Notes under the pieces: generated by a model
Database searches by the model: none
Told to the model about the DNA's origin: nothing
Seen by the model: only the letters and a program-made list of their open reading frames with translations
Part shown: positions 29,936-41,280 of the stretch, piece after piece
How positions within the stretch are numbered: the first letter of the stretch is position 1
How the letters are laid out: each line of letters starts with the position of its first letter
Program-made: the position numbers and the translations under genes
NCBI GenBank assembly: GCA_029204225.1
Contig: CM055092.1
Coordinates: 62,894,692 to 62,958,691 of the forward strand
Length of the DNA: 64,000 bases
From: Diphasiastrum complanatum
Taxonomy: Eukaryota; Streptophyta; Lycopodiopsida; Lycopodiales; Lycopodiaceae
Direction of reading: 5' to 3'

Positions 29936-30560
29936 CTTAAAGCTTTCATCATCAAAAGTTCTTTCTCTGTCTAAAGTACTTTTTGTTCCTAAGTTAACAA
30001 AAAATCTTATTAGTGTTGGGCAATTGTTTGATAGTGGACTAGATGTGAATTTCAATGTTGATACATGTACAATCAAAGAGCATGATGAGATCCTTGCATT
30101 TGGGTCTAGATATGGTGGAATCTACAAGCTTGATCCCAAAGAGTATGCTAACTCTTGTGATGGTGCTTTTGCTTCTCATATGTCTTTGTAGGAACTATGG
30201 CATAGAAGGTTGGGGCATCCTAACTCTAGTTCTATGGTGTCCATGGTCAAGAAAGCCAAAGATATTGCTTGCCTAATCTTATCTCCAAGAATTTCAAGCC
30301 ATGTGAGGCTTGTGCCATATCTAAGTCTCATAAGAAGCCTTTTTCAAAGTCATCTATCAAGACTACACATCCATTAGAGCTCATACACTCGGATGTGCAC
30401 TTCTCGTCTTCAAAGAGCAAGGGTGGTGCCACTTGCTTTGTAAATTTCATTGATGATTTCACTAGATTTACTTGGTTATATCTTCTAGCTTCAAAGTCTA
30501 TGGTGTTTGATTATTTCCTAAAGTTCAAAGCTCTAGTTGAAAAGCATCAAGATTCTTAGA
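29916..30560 (+). pseudogene. Copia-C protease end, GAG-pre-integrase and start of integrase
   Basis: Frame 29,916-30,191 has VLFVPKLTKNLISVGQLFDS and GIYKLDP. After a stop, the zinc-binding half of integrase appears (ELWHRRLGHPN in a shifted frame near 30,192-30,225, then CEACAISKSHKKPF). Frame 30,269-30,559 carries HPLELIHSDVH with the first catalytic D, and FVNFIDDFTRFTW. Confidence 0.88.
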
Positions 30561-31370
30561 AGTGATGGAGGTGGTGAGTACACTTCCAATAAATCTCATG
30601 ATTATTGTGAGCTTGAAGACATTGAAAGGGAGTTTTCTTGTGCATATACACCATCTCAAAATGGGGTGGCTGAAAGAAAGAATAGAACCTTGTGTGAATG
30701 TGCCAAAACCATGAGAATTGAGGCATCCTTGCCAAAAGACTTTTGGGGTGAGGCCATCAATTGTTCAAACTATCTTTGCGATCGACTCCCTCATGTTGCA
30801 CTTGGAGGAAAGTCACCATATGAAGCACTTTATTTGAAGAAACCTAAGGTTGAACACCTTAGAGTATTTGGATGCATATTCTTTGTCCATATTCCCTTGG
30901 AAACGAGGAAGAAGGATGATCCTTGTGCAAGCAAAGGAGTAATGGTTGGATATTCATCCAACAAGAAAGCCTATCGAATATACATGCTCTCTACTTCTAA
31001 AGTAATTGATAGTAGAGATGTAGTTTTTCATGAAGAAGAAAAGTCCAATCTTGGAGGGGCCAAGATCAAGCAACCTCAAAATCTATCACCTTTTGTTATT
31101 GAAGACAATCAACATATGGAGGAGTCGAGATTTGAAGATGGAAGTCCTCGGATTTTTACTCCTAGAAGATCCATGAGGGAGAGATCCGAGCCCAAGAGGC
31201 TCACTTATGATGACAAAGGAAAACAAGTGGATCTTGATTCCACTTATGCTTATTCTGTTTCTCACGAGGAGCCCAAAGATGTCCAAGAAGCCCTCAATAC
31301 CAAGGAGTGGTATGAGGCCATGAAGATTGAATATGATGCCTTGATCACCACCCACACATGGGAGCTAGTG
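30537..31370 (+). pseudogene. Copia-C integrase core and linker
   Basis: KILRSDGGGEYTSN carries the second catalytic D, and NGVAERKNRTLCECA the E. LRVFGCIFFVHIPLETRKKD, RDVVFHEEE and the linker RRSMRERSEPKRLTYDD follow, then the start of RT (EALNTKEWYEAMKIEYDAL). A frameshift at about 31,370 precedes the rest of RT. It aligns throughout with Copia-B. Confidence 0.9.
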
Positions 31371-32760
31371 GATCCACCACCATGCATATTATTGGATGCA
31401 AGTGGGTGTTCAAGATCAAGTACAATCATGATGGCTCCATCAACAAGTACAAGGCAAGAATATGTGCTAAAGGCTTTGCACAAATATATGGCCTTGACTA
31501 TGAAAAAACCTTTGCTCCTATAGCAAAGACGGTGACAATAAGAATCATAATCTCTCTTGCCTTATTTTTTAAGTGGAAATTTTATCAACTTGATGTCTCC
31601 AATGCTTTTTTGAATGGCTATCTTGAGGAGGAGATATACATGGAATAACCTCAAGGATTTATCAAGGATAAATCTAAGGTGTGTTTGATATTTAGAAGTC
31701 TTTATGGCTTGAAGCAAGCACCTAGATCATGGTATTCAAGACTCAACATCTTTCTACTTTCATTAGGATTTGTGCTTAGTGACTATGATCCTTCTATGTA
31801 CTTAAAGTTTGATGGTAGCAATATTGTCATTCTTCTAATCTATGTAGATGACATTATTCTTAGGGGAAGTTGTTTGATGCTAGTTCAAGAAACTAAAGAT
31901 GCATTAGGAAGAGAATTTAAAATGCAAGATCTAGGAGAGATCCATTACATTTTAGGCCTTGAGATTGATTTTCATGAAGAGTATGCTTTTATTTGTCAAT
32001 CTAGATATGTCTTTTCTATGTTGAGAAAATTCAATATGCAAAATTGTAAAGGCATAGATACTCCCATGGAGCAACATGTAAAAGATCCTACTAAAGGTGA
32101 TGAAAGATCCTTCGAGGACATCACACTTTATAGGAGTCTTATAGGCTCTTTAATTTGGCTTACTATCACTAGACCCGATTTTAGCTATTGTGTACACAAA
32201 TTGAGTCAATTTATGCAAGATCCTAAGATCCAACATTGGAAGATGGCCAAGAGAGTTCCAAGATATGTATCTTCTACTCAAGATTATGGTTTATTGTACA
32301 AGAATGAAGATCTAACCATTGTTGGCTATTCGGATTCCTATTTTGCAAGTGATAAGATGGATCGAAAGTCCATTAATGCATATACTATCTTTTTTGGAGG
32401 CAATCTTGTGTCTTGGCTTTCAAAGAAGCAAGATACCATATCTCTATCTTCTTGTGAGGCCGAGTACAAAGCACTCACTACAACAAGTAAAGAGGTGCTT
32501 TGGATCAAGAGGTTAATCATGGAGCTAAAGTGCATCAAAGAAGAATCTTCCCTTGATCAAATGTGACAACATATCGGCCCAAGCTCTTGCAAACAATCAT
32601 ATTTTTCATGCAAGAAGCAAGCATATAGAAGTGGCACACCATTTTGTAAGGGAAAATCTCATTGGACGTGAAATCAACTTGGAACACGTCGACACATCTT
32701 CATGTATTGCTGATCTTCTCACAAAGCCACTTTGCAAAAAGTGCCTTCTCAAAGCATAGA
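31358..32760 (+). pseudogene. Copia-C reverse transcriptase and RNase H
   Basis: Frame 31,358-31,648 holds GCKWVFKIKYNHDGSINKYK, CAKGFAQ, DYEKTFAPIAK and YQLDVSNAFLNGYLEEEIYM. A stop in place of Q in the E-Q-P-Q-G-F motif follows. Frame 31,679-32,566 contains SLYGLKQAPRSWYSRL, the catalytic YVDDIIL (near 31,839-31,859), LGEIHYILGLEI, LIGSLIWLTITRPDFSYCV, and RNase H with DSYFASDKMDRKSIN and SSCEAEYKAL. The final block 32,553-32,759 has SKHIEVAHHFVREN and IADLLTKPL. This is the best-preserved RT-RNase H in the window, with only a few lesions. Confidence 0.92.
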
Positions 32761-32810
32761 TCTAATCTTGGTCTTATCTCAAGATCAATGCTTGATCCAC
32801 ATTAGATACA

Positions 32811-32823
32811 TTTTTAGGAGGAG
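32811..32823 (+). promoter_or_regulatory. Copia-C polypurine tract
   Basis: TTTTTAGGAGGAG lies directly before the opening TG of the 3' LTR. It is the same tract type as in Copia-G and at 53.8 kb. Confidence 0.85.
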
Positions 32824-33435
32824 TGTCAAAATATTGGAAAAATCTATCTAATGTTGTGAGTAAGGGTCCTAAAAATGCCAAAGATGAATTGAGCTCTTTT
32901 GGCTTAGTAAAGACCCATCTTAGAATAAAATATTCAAGGTAGGTAGAAGTAGAAACTCGAGCTACCATAGGAATTGCCATTTGTACTTTGCATGCCACAT
33001 TTAATGCATGAAATGACTATGTGGCACAATTAGAAATAGTGAGGTGGCTTGAATAAGTCTAGATAGCTTGAGAGGTGGATTCACAACTCCAATTCAACTC
33101 AAAGTAGGAGGAGAGTCCATGGATCTATATATATGAGATGTACTCTCATTGAGAAAATGATGAAATTTGTGTGTAATGCAAATTTGGAGACAAGCTCTTT
33201 GTGCCCTCTCTCATTACTCGAGTTTTGTACTTTCATATTCTCTCTCTAGCCGAGTTGAGACATTTATTTGCTTAGTTTCATGTTTTGTTGACAGATCTTG
33301 CTTGTAACACAATAATATTTCTTGTATGATCAGCTTTCTTATTGTCAATCAATGCTAGTATGATCTTTATGGTATTATTGGGCTTAGAAGATCAAAAGTA
33401 CATGTGTAGGGTGTCCCACACATGTGAATTCAACA
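32824..33435 (+). repeat. Copia-C 3' LTR (612 bp)
   Basis: It starts TGTCAAAATATTGG and ends CACATGTGAATTCAACA. A TATA-like TATATATATG lies near 33,130. No matching 5' LTR remains because the left end of the element was lost. Confidence 0.8.
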
Positions 33436-33987
33436 TTGTCCATGTTTTTGATCTGTGGCCCTTTTTCCAGCTTGTGGCTTGCTCTCTGTCTGTGTGTACC
33501 CATCTCACAGGCTGATATGAGTCCGATCCCTATCTGTCTACAATTTATTTCATGTCTTTGTTGTTTCTAACATGCGTGTGAGTTTGTGGACTGGTGGGAA
33601 AGAGATCTGCCACTAACGTTCATTCCTTTTTAGCAAGCCTAATTGTTTTCCCATTACTTTTCTTAGAGCACTTTACTTACCTGTTTGGCATTTGTCCAAT
33701 AGCAGTATGCCAAGCAATTGTGAAAGCAGTCTAGCCGCACTAAGGGAAACACTAAGCCTATATCTCTTTCACTAACTGACTCACTGATTAATACTTGAAG
33801 ATTTTGTCTATGATTACATAGTAAAACAAAGTGCTATTTAGGAACCATAAAATTACGCTACTTTGATTGAGCAACTATAGTGCTCTCTAATTGCTGAACT
33901 TTGTAAATACTTGCTTCTATTATTAAGAGCTTCTGACGAATGTGTAAAAGCTTAATGATTGAGGAAAATCCTAATAGGCCATTTAGC
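33436..33987. other. Spacer, nothing recognised
   Basis: No LTR ends or coding motifs were recognised. Confidence 0.4.
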
Positions 33988-35558
33988 TTTCTGAAGGTCA
34001 TGGCTTTCTATAGTGGAATGGTTCTTGTCCATTTCAGAGTTCCGTAGGCTATCTGAAAATTGTCGGTAGACCGTTAGGAATTTGCCTAGCCGATTGACAT
34101 TGAAAGTGCTGGTGATCATGAAAGGCCTTATTTTCGATTACATGCCCAATGGAGCTTGAGCTGTAATTGTGGTATAGACCGACTTCTGTTAGAATTTTCT
34201 TAGATTGGTAGTCTATTTGGGGGTCGTTTTATAATCCTTCAAAAGGCCTAAAGGGTGGGTCAACCTTTGGTGTACTAGTTTGTTATGCCCATTGCAGCAA
34301 CGTCAAGTTAGGGACTTACACACGCAGGGTGCCAAATCCCTCTCACTTATTAACTAGGGTTAGGATTGCCTCAATATCCGCAAACCCTCCAACAACCTGG
34401 TATATGAAATCTAGATGAATTAGATAAATTCTGGATTATCGGATATGGCCGTTAAGAATTACATGGAAGGAAGAGCTGGTGGTTTTACAAGTAGAGGTGA
34501 GGAAGTCCTCCAAATCCAAGGTAGAGCCTCCAAATGTCCTCCAAGCAACCTGCAAGCTTCAAGATGCTCCCCAACTCCAAGCTAGGATGCCTCCACCTGC
34601 AAGTAAGGATCTGCAAGCCTCCAAGGATCTCTCCTCCACCTGTGTCCCTACTCTTTAAACACAAAGATAGATAACAAGCTGGCCTCAAGTATTCACCACC
34701 CAACCATAGCTAGATCCAAGCTCCAAGCAAGACCTATCTAGCACCCCCTTGCTAATCATAAACAAATCACAAACATACCACAACACTCCATAGCATTCTC
34801 AAGATCCAAACCCTACTTATGTCCCATACCATAAGCAAGATCCAAACCTCAAGCATACTACCACAAGAAAGCACTCTACACACTAGTAACAACACTAGAG
34901 CATAAGCAAAGCAAACAAAAGAGATCTCTCCTCCACAATGGGTGCCCTACTACCCTCATATAGATGGCCCATGGACCCCTCCAATGCACTATGGAGCTCC
35001 ATGCTCATCCAATGAGAGAGAGAGAAGCCTAGGGGAGGTAAAGAATCTCCAAGAGACTCCATAGGCTTATGGAATGTCAAGAGACTCCTTCCATAACCTA
35101 TGACTCTTTGAATGCCTTTCCCGTGGGAGTTGGGAACTCAATGGACACTTTAGAAGGGCGCCCTCCTACTAGGTCCCATTGCCCAAGTTGTGTGTGTATA
35201 CTTTGGTCCTAGACCAATAAAGTGATATGGTTCAAGGTTGAGGCCCAAGGTTTAGAAAAATAGTCATCCAATGACTTTCTAACACCTCTCTAGGTTCCAT
35301 ACTTCCATCCAAGGCATAGACACCTACCTGCCCTTAACCAAGGACACTAGTACCTTAGTCTAAGGCACCTACCCTTAATACTAAGGGTACCCCTTATCCA
35401 AAGGTCACGTGACTCCATACCTCCAACTAAGGTATAGTCACTTGCCTGCCCTTATCGAAGGGCACATACCCTTAATCCTAAGGGTACCTTGCCATTTAGC
35501 CCCCAATACTAAATGGACTATTAGGGGTCTGAAGTACTGCTAGTTACATAGGTATGTA
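33988..35558 (-). repeat. Inverted copy of the gypsy LTR plus flank (left arm)
   Basis: It reads as the reverse complement of 39,536-40,886, including TTACATAGGTATGTA at its inner edge and CTGAAGGTCATG at its outer edge. Extra segments of roughly 100 bp (about 34,187-34,295) and 80 bp (about 34,720-34,800) are absent from the right arm. Confidence 0.85.
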
Positions 35559-36070
35559 GCAGGTGGTATGGGACATCAGTAATTTTGGAAAGGGAACTCT
35601 AGGACTATAAAGATTTGATTGTCAATGGTAAATTTGAGTACCTATTCATGATATGGAAAAAATCAGCCATTGGTTATTTGAAGGGTATTTTGGGAGATTT
35701 TGAGATTTAGTCCAAACGCATTATAATTTACAAAATCAGAGAACCCTTAAAGCTATTTCTCACCTTTTAAAGAACCCTTACTTCTTTTAAATTTCTCAAA
35801 TCTGGACATCAGATTAAATTCATCCTTCCAGCATGAAAATCATTTTTTTTGAATGACTGTTTATTATCATGTGAATTACTACTTGGATAAGGCTTGGAAT
35901 TTGGAATGTTCCAAGTTGGTATTTCAATTTCTTAGCCCCGAACTGTCTCTTATGCATAAATAGATATCAAATAGATGATAGTTACTGTTACTTGTGTTGA
36001 GAATATCTAGAAGAGAAGTCTTGGATTGATATCAAGACTTAGAGTCTAGTTAGCCAATCAAAAGAAGCAT
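35559..36070 (+). other. Gypsy leader region
   Basis: This non-coding stretch lies between the left arm and gag. GGTGGTATGGGACATC near 35,561 resembles LTR-internal sequence rather than a primer-binding site. Confidence 0.4.
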
Positions 36071-36793
36071 GTAGTTCCACCTCCCGTAGAAGTGTTTAAG
36101 GGGGAGAAGAAGGATAGGAACTTACAAGTGGTAAGTTCTTGGCTAAATGTTTGGAACAAATACTTTGCCATGAACCAATTTCCTGAATCTGAAAAGTTAT
36201 CCACTGTCACCATGTTCCTTGAAGGAAGAGCCTTAGTTTGGTGGGATGACTTAATTTCAAAGGGCAATCAACCTTGTACATGGGATGATTTTTGCAAGCT
36301 TTTTAGGGATTATTTTCTACCACTTTTAGATGACTATGAACACTTTCAAAAGTTGAGTCATTTATCAATGAATAAAGGTTTGGAACAATTTATTCAAGAT
36401 TTTCATGAGTACTTGAATCCACTTTAGAGTGACATTCCGCCTAAGGTACAAATGTTAATGTTTATTGATGGGTTACCAAAAGATTATCAAGTGGATATTC
36501 GTAGGAACCATCCAAAATCCCTAGAAGATGCTATTAGGGCTGCAAAATACTTTGATGACACACCTAAGTCACCTAGGGTTCAACAGCCTAATGAGCAGAA
36601 AAAAGGTTTTCAATTTAAGAGGGGGGATAGGGAAGCTATTAGTGAAACACATCTCAATTCCAACACTATTAAGAAAACCAAGACAAACTTTAAAAACCAT
36701 CAAGGTGGCATTGATAAAGCTGAAGCTTGTAAGAAGAAACTGTGTTTCAAGTGCAATGGCAAGGGTCACTTTGCACGAGATTGCATCAAATAA
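36071..36793 (+). pseudogene. Ty3-gypsy gag with zinc knuckle
   Basis: Open from about 36,071: VEVFKGEKKDRNLQVVSSWL, FLEGRALVWWDDLI and FCKLFRDYFLPL form the capsid-like retrotran_gag core. A TAG (probably from CAG) at 36,425 interrupts it, and the same frame resumes with DIPPKVQMLMFIDGLPKDY. The CCHC knuckle CFKCNGKGHFARDC is intact near 36,741-36,783. A stop at 36,793 ends the frame. The usual protease should follow but is missing. Confidence 0.9.
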
Positions 36794-36904
36794 CCAGCTT
36801 CTACCTCAGGTAATCTATCTCAAAGTAATGAGATGGATGTATTTTGTTCTTAGTTCTTTAGTCTTTGGACCTAATGACCTTAAGTGCATTAAAAGTAAAG
36901 ACAT

Positions 36905-37300
36905 TGAACAAGGTAACCGTTAAGAATAGATATCCATTGCTGCGGATGGATGACCTAATAGATTATCTTGGTGGTGCTGGGTACTTTACCAAGATAGATA
37001 TAAGGTTGGGATTCCATCAGATACACATTAAGGCAGAAGATATATCAAAAACCGGGTTTTGAACTCGCTTTGGACACTACGAATTTTTGGTGTTGCCTTT
37101 TGGTTTGACCAATGCATCGACAACTTTCCAATAGATGATGAATGATTTGTTCAAGCCATATTTGGAAAGATTTGTAGTGGTATTCTTAGATGATATCTTA
37201 GTGTTCAATAAGACTTTGGCGGAACATAAAGAGCATCTTAGGATTGTCTAGGACATCCTAAGAAGGGAAAAGCTCTTTGCCAAAGAGTCTATGTATGACT
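36905..37300 (+). pseudogene. Ty3-gypsy reverse transcriptase (protease and RT N-terminus deleted)
   Basis: RT begins abruptly at VKNRYPLLRMDDLIDYLG, then FTKIDIRLGFHQIHIK, GHYEFLVLPFGLTNAST and the catalytic box [11 protein letters not shown] (near 37,174-37,206). Two or three TGA/TAG codons replace R or Q/W codons. Everything between the zinc knuckle and RT palm (protease and fingers, normally over 1 kb) is collapsed into about 110 bp. Confidence 0.9.
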
Positions 37301-38152
37301 TTTTTTGCGAAGGAATTGTCCTACTTGGGACATAAGATTTCCGAACGGGGAGTGGAGATTGAGGCCGATCGTATCCAAAGGGTTATTGATTGGCCTATTC
37401 TCACCACAGTTCAAGAAATCAAATCTTTCTTGGAGTTTGTAAGATTTTTTCGTCGGCGTATTCCCCAATTTGCTCGACTAACATTTCCTCTTACCCAGGC
37501 CTTGAAAGGCTATAAGAAGCTAAGCTGGAGGGCTAAGAGTCCACTAGTGGTGTGGATGGAGGATATGAATAATTGTTTTGAGTTGCTTAAGAAAAGTGTC
37601 ACTTTGGCACCAATACTAATCATTGACGATCCTAATAAGGCTTTTGTGGTTAGGACCGATGCCAGTGATTATGCTATTGGAGCTGTTTTGATGCAGGATG
37701 GACATCCTGTGGCTTATGAAAGCAAGAAACTCAGCCCTGTTCAGTCTAGGTATTGTATCTATGAGAAGGAACTATTTCCAATTGTTCATTCCTTGAAAAT
37801 TTGACGACATTATTTGTATGGAGCCAGATTTGAAGTTTTGACGGATCATCAGACTCTTCGATATTTCTGTGATGCTACAGATTTAAAGGGGAGGCAAGCT
37901 AGATGGGCTAAGCTGATGCAAATCTTTGACTTTTCTATACGTTATTGTAAAGGAAGTCAAAATACTCTAGCGGATGCTTTGAGTCGGTTACCGGTTATTA
38001 ATCAATTGTGCTTTATTGTTATAGAACCGGGGTTGTTTCAGTCTCTTCAAGGACTATATGAGTCCGATCCCTTTTTTTGGAAAGTATTGGCAACAAGTAC
38101 TTTTGGGGGTCGATTCAGGTTTGCAAGATTCCTTGAATCAGGGAAAGACTGA
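37277..38152 (+). pseudogene. Ty3-gypsy RT connection and RNase H
   Basis: The first frame (37,277-37,804) contains LSYLGHKISERGVE, DRIQRVIDWP and the RNase H start VVRTDASDYAIGAVLMQ, then YCIYEKELFPIVHSLK followed by TGA where W is expected. It resumes at 37,808 with HYLYGARFEVLTDHQTL and RWAKLMQIFDFSIRYCKGSQ, NTLADALSRLP. The spacing is normal for the family; only stop codons inactivate it. Confidence 0.9.
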
Positions 38153-38159
38153 AATGGAT

Positions 38160-39530
38160 TTGCTAATTTGAAACAGGATTTTGTTTCGTAAAGGAAAGGT
38201 GTGTGTACCAGAGAATGACACTGTAAGGGCCCAAATCTTGCATGAGTGTCATGATAATCCATGCACAGGACATCCGGGTATACAAAGAACACTTGACTTA
38301 GTTCGAAGGCAATTTTGGTGGCCTAAGATTAAAAGTCAGGTAGAGGCCTATGTACTTAGATGTACTAAGTGCCAATTAAATAAAGCAGAGAGGCTAAAAG
38401 CTAGTGGCCTGTTACATCCTTTAGATATTCCTACTGGAAAGTGAGAAAGTATATCTATGGATTTTGTGGTCGGGCTTCCACGTACAGGGAAGGGCCACGA
38501 TTCGGTTTGGGTCATTGTTGACAGACTTACGAAGTTTTGCTCAATTTATCCCAACGAAAACTACTGTTAAAGCTTCAGAACTAGCTCAATTGTTTGTTGA
38601 GAAGCTTTTTCGACTGTACGGGCTGCCTTGCGATATTGTCAATGACCGTGACCCAAAATTCACTAGAAATTTTTGGCAAGCAGTATTTGAAAAGTTGGAA
38701 ACAACTTTAAGTTTGAGTTCTACAGATCATCCGAAATTAGACGGTCAAACGGAAAGGACCAATCAGACGATGGAGGATATGCTTCGAGCATATTTGGGCC
38801 ATCGACAATCTGATTGGGAACAGTACCTTCCACTGGTGGAATTTGTATATAATAGTGCAAAATATTCAGTGACCGAATTCAGCCCTTTCATGCTTATGTA
38901 TGGTTTTCAACCTCGATCACCAATTAGTGTTGGCATGAAAAACCTACGGGTGCAAGCCGCAGCTGATTTCCTTGCGGATATGCAAGAAATGTTACAACTG
39001 GCTAAAGATAGCATAAGAAGTGCCCAGGACAGGGCAAGGCACTATGCTGATCTATCTCAGAAGCACAAGGTATTCATGGTTAACGACTGGGTGTTTTTGA
39101 GAGTCCCTAGTCACTCTAGGGACTTGAAAACTATTAAGTGTGCAAAGTTGGCGCCTAGGTATTGCGGTCCTTTTAAGGTTATCCAAGTGATAAACAAGGT
39201 CGCATACAAAGTAGACCTTCCAGCTAACGTTGGAATTCATCATGTTTTCCACGTTAGTAAGTTGAAACCCTCGTTGGAGGTTGGAGAGACCCTGGTCCCT
39301 ATGGAAGATCTACTGGAACTTCTTCGTGATGAGTCCGTGAGTGGACCACCTGAACCCGAGGCGATTGTTAATAGTTGGCAGAGAACTCTACGGAGTAGAG
39401 TGCTTCGGGAATTTTTAGTCAGGTGGAGGGGCAAATCAGAAGAGGAGGATACTTGAGAAAAGGAGGCTGATCTCCAGAAGGATTTTTCAAATTTTTTCCT
39501 ACAAGGAAAAATATAAGTTTAGGGGGAAGG
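38160..39530 (+). pseudogene. Ty3-gypsy integrase with C-terminal chromodomain
   Basis: The HHCC zinc-binding region is seen in HECHDNPCTGHPGIQRT and CTKCQLNKAERLK (38,181-38,440). The core follows: MDFVVGLP with the first catalytic D near 38,460, then a frameshift, VNDRDPKFTRNFW (second D) and GQTERTNQTMEDM (E). The GPFKVIQVINKVAYKVDLP and HHVFHVSKLKP segments mark the integrase C-terminal domain. The chromodomain starts PEAIVNSWQRTLRSRVLREF and LVRWRGKSEEEDT, then TGA replaces the expected W before E-K-E-A-D. The chromodomain normally targets integration to heterochromatin. Confidence 0.92.
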
Positions 39531-39535
39531 AATAT

Positions 39536-40886
39536 TACATACCTATGTAACTAGCAGTACTTCAGAACCCTAATAGTCCATTTAGTGTTGGGGGCTAAAT
39601 GGCAAGGTACCCTTAGGATTAAGGGTATGTGCCCTTCGGTAAGGACAGACAAGTGACTATACCTTAGTTGGAGGTATGGAGTCACGTGACCCTTGGATAA
39701 GGGGTACCCTTAGTATTAAGGGTAGGTGTCTTAGACTAAGGTACTAGTGTCCTTGGTTAAGGGCAGGTAGGTGTCTATGCCTTGGATGGAGGTATGGAAC
39801 CTAGAGAGGTGTTAGAAAGTCATTGGATGACTATTTTTCTAAACCTTGGGCCTCAACCTTGAACCATATCACTTTATTGGTCTAGGACCAAAGTATACAT
39901 GCACAACTTGGGCAATGGGACCTAGTAGGAGGGCGCCCTTCTAAAGTGTCCATTGAGTTCCCAATTCCCACAAGAAAGACATTCAAAGAGTCATATATTA
40001 TGGAAGGAGTCTCTTGACATTCCATAAGCCTATGGAGGCTCTTGGAGATTCTTCAACTCCCCTAGGCTTCTCTCTCTCTCTCTCTCTCATTGGGAACTCC
40101 ATAGTGCATTGGAGGGGTCCATGGGCCATCTATATGAGGGTAGTAGGGCACCCCTTGTGGAGGAAAGATCTCTCTTATTTGTTTTGCTTATGCTCTAGTG
40201 TTGTTACTAGTGTGTAGAGTGCTTTCTTGTGGTAGTATGCTTGAGGTTTGGATCTTGCTTATGGTATGGGACATAAGAGCTTGGATCTAGCTATGGTTGG
40301 GTGGTGAATACTTGAGGCCAGCTTGTTATCTATCTTTGTGTTCAAAGAGTAGGGACACAGGTGGAGGAGAGATCCTTGGAGGCTTGCAGGTGGAGGCATC
40401 CTAGCTTGGAGTTGGGGAGCATCTTGAAGCTTGCAGGTTGCTTGGAGGACATTTGGAGGCTCTACCTTGGATTTGGAGGACTTCCTCACCTCTACTTGTA
40501 AAACCACCAGCTCTTCCTTCCATATAATTCTTAACGGCCATATCCGATAATCCAGAATTTATCTAATTCATCTAGATTTCATATACCAAGTTGTTGGAGG
40601 GTTTGCGGATATTGAGGCAATCCTAACCCTAGTTGATAAGTGAGAGGGATTTGGCACCCTGCGTGTGTAAGTCCCCAACTTGACGTTGATGTCGGTCTAT
40701 ACCACAATTACACCTCAAGCTCCATTGGGCAAGGAATTGAAAATAAGGCCTTTCATGATCACCGACACTTTCAATGTCAATTGGCTAGGCAAATTCCTAA
40801 CGATCTACCGACAATTTTCAGATAGCCTACAGAACACTGAAATGGACAAGAACCATTCCACTATAGAAAGTCATGACCTTCAGAAA
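39536..40886 (+). repeat. Gypsy 3' LTR plus flank (right arm)
   Basis: It follows the polypurine tract. It includes a (CT)n run near 40,070-40,088 and the conserved GAGAGGGATTTGGCACCCTG near 40,643-40,662, which recurs in other LTR fragments at 34.3 and 52.2 kb. It ends within a minus-strand copia gag. Confidence 0.85.
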
Positions 40887-40889
40887 AGT

Positions 40890-41210
40890 TACATCGTGAG
40901 TCTCATAAAGGCTTGATAACAAGTCCAGTGCTTCTTTAGAGGTTTTGCACGTGGTAACGTGAGATATTTGGGAGTCGGCTAGATTGAGTGTGATACATGC
41001 TAGGGCCTTCTGATCTTTGATCCTCCAAGCCTTTTCTTGATCACCATCTTCTAGTTTCAGGTCTGCACCTTCTACTACATCCCAAAGATCTTCATTTATC
41101 AACGTCATTCTAAGTTTTAACTTCCAAATGTAGAAGTTAGAACCATTGAACTTGTTAATGACTCTAGCTTCGCTGAGTGATGAAAATGAAGGGTTACCTA
41201 TATGAGACAT
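40890..41210 (-). pseudogene. Ty1-copia gag N-terminal fragment
   Basis: From a Met at 41,210 the minus strand reads RVINKFNGSNFYIWKLKLRM, NEDLWDVVEGAD, ACITLNLADSQISHVTTCKT, ALDLLSSLYETHDVT. Homology stops there, at the edge of the gypsy right arm. The break near 40,890 is therefore a rearrangement or insertion point. Confidence 0.85.
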
Positions 41211-41262
41211 GATAACAGTACACAAATAGAACAAACTTAATCTCTCGGTTTATTTGTGCTAT

Positions 41263-41274
41263 GCTCTGATACCA
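41263..41274 (-). promoter_or_regulatory. Primer-binding site upstream of the copia gag
   Basis: The minus strand reads TGGTATCAGAGC, a perfect match to the tRNA-iMet type, 50 bp upstream of gag. Confidence 0.9.
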
Positions 41275-41280
41275 ATCCAA

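Larger units (their letters stand above)
33988..40886 (+). mobile_element. Ty3-gypsy chromovirus interior between inverted LTR copies
   Basis: Left arm 33,988-35,558 and right arm 39,536-40,886 are reverse complements over more than 1.3 kb, with indels of about 80-110 bp. Between them a plus-strand gypsy interior runs gag, RT, RNase H, integrase, chromodomain (36,071-39,530). The right arm follows a polypurine tract (GTTTAGGGGGAAGGA near 39,517-39,531), as expected for a 3' LTR. The left arm is in the opposite orientation to that expected of a 5' LTR. No primer-binding site was seen at its inner edge. Confidence 0.8.
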
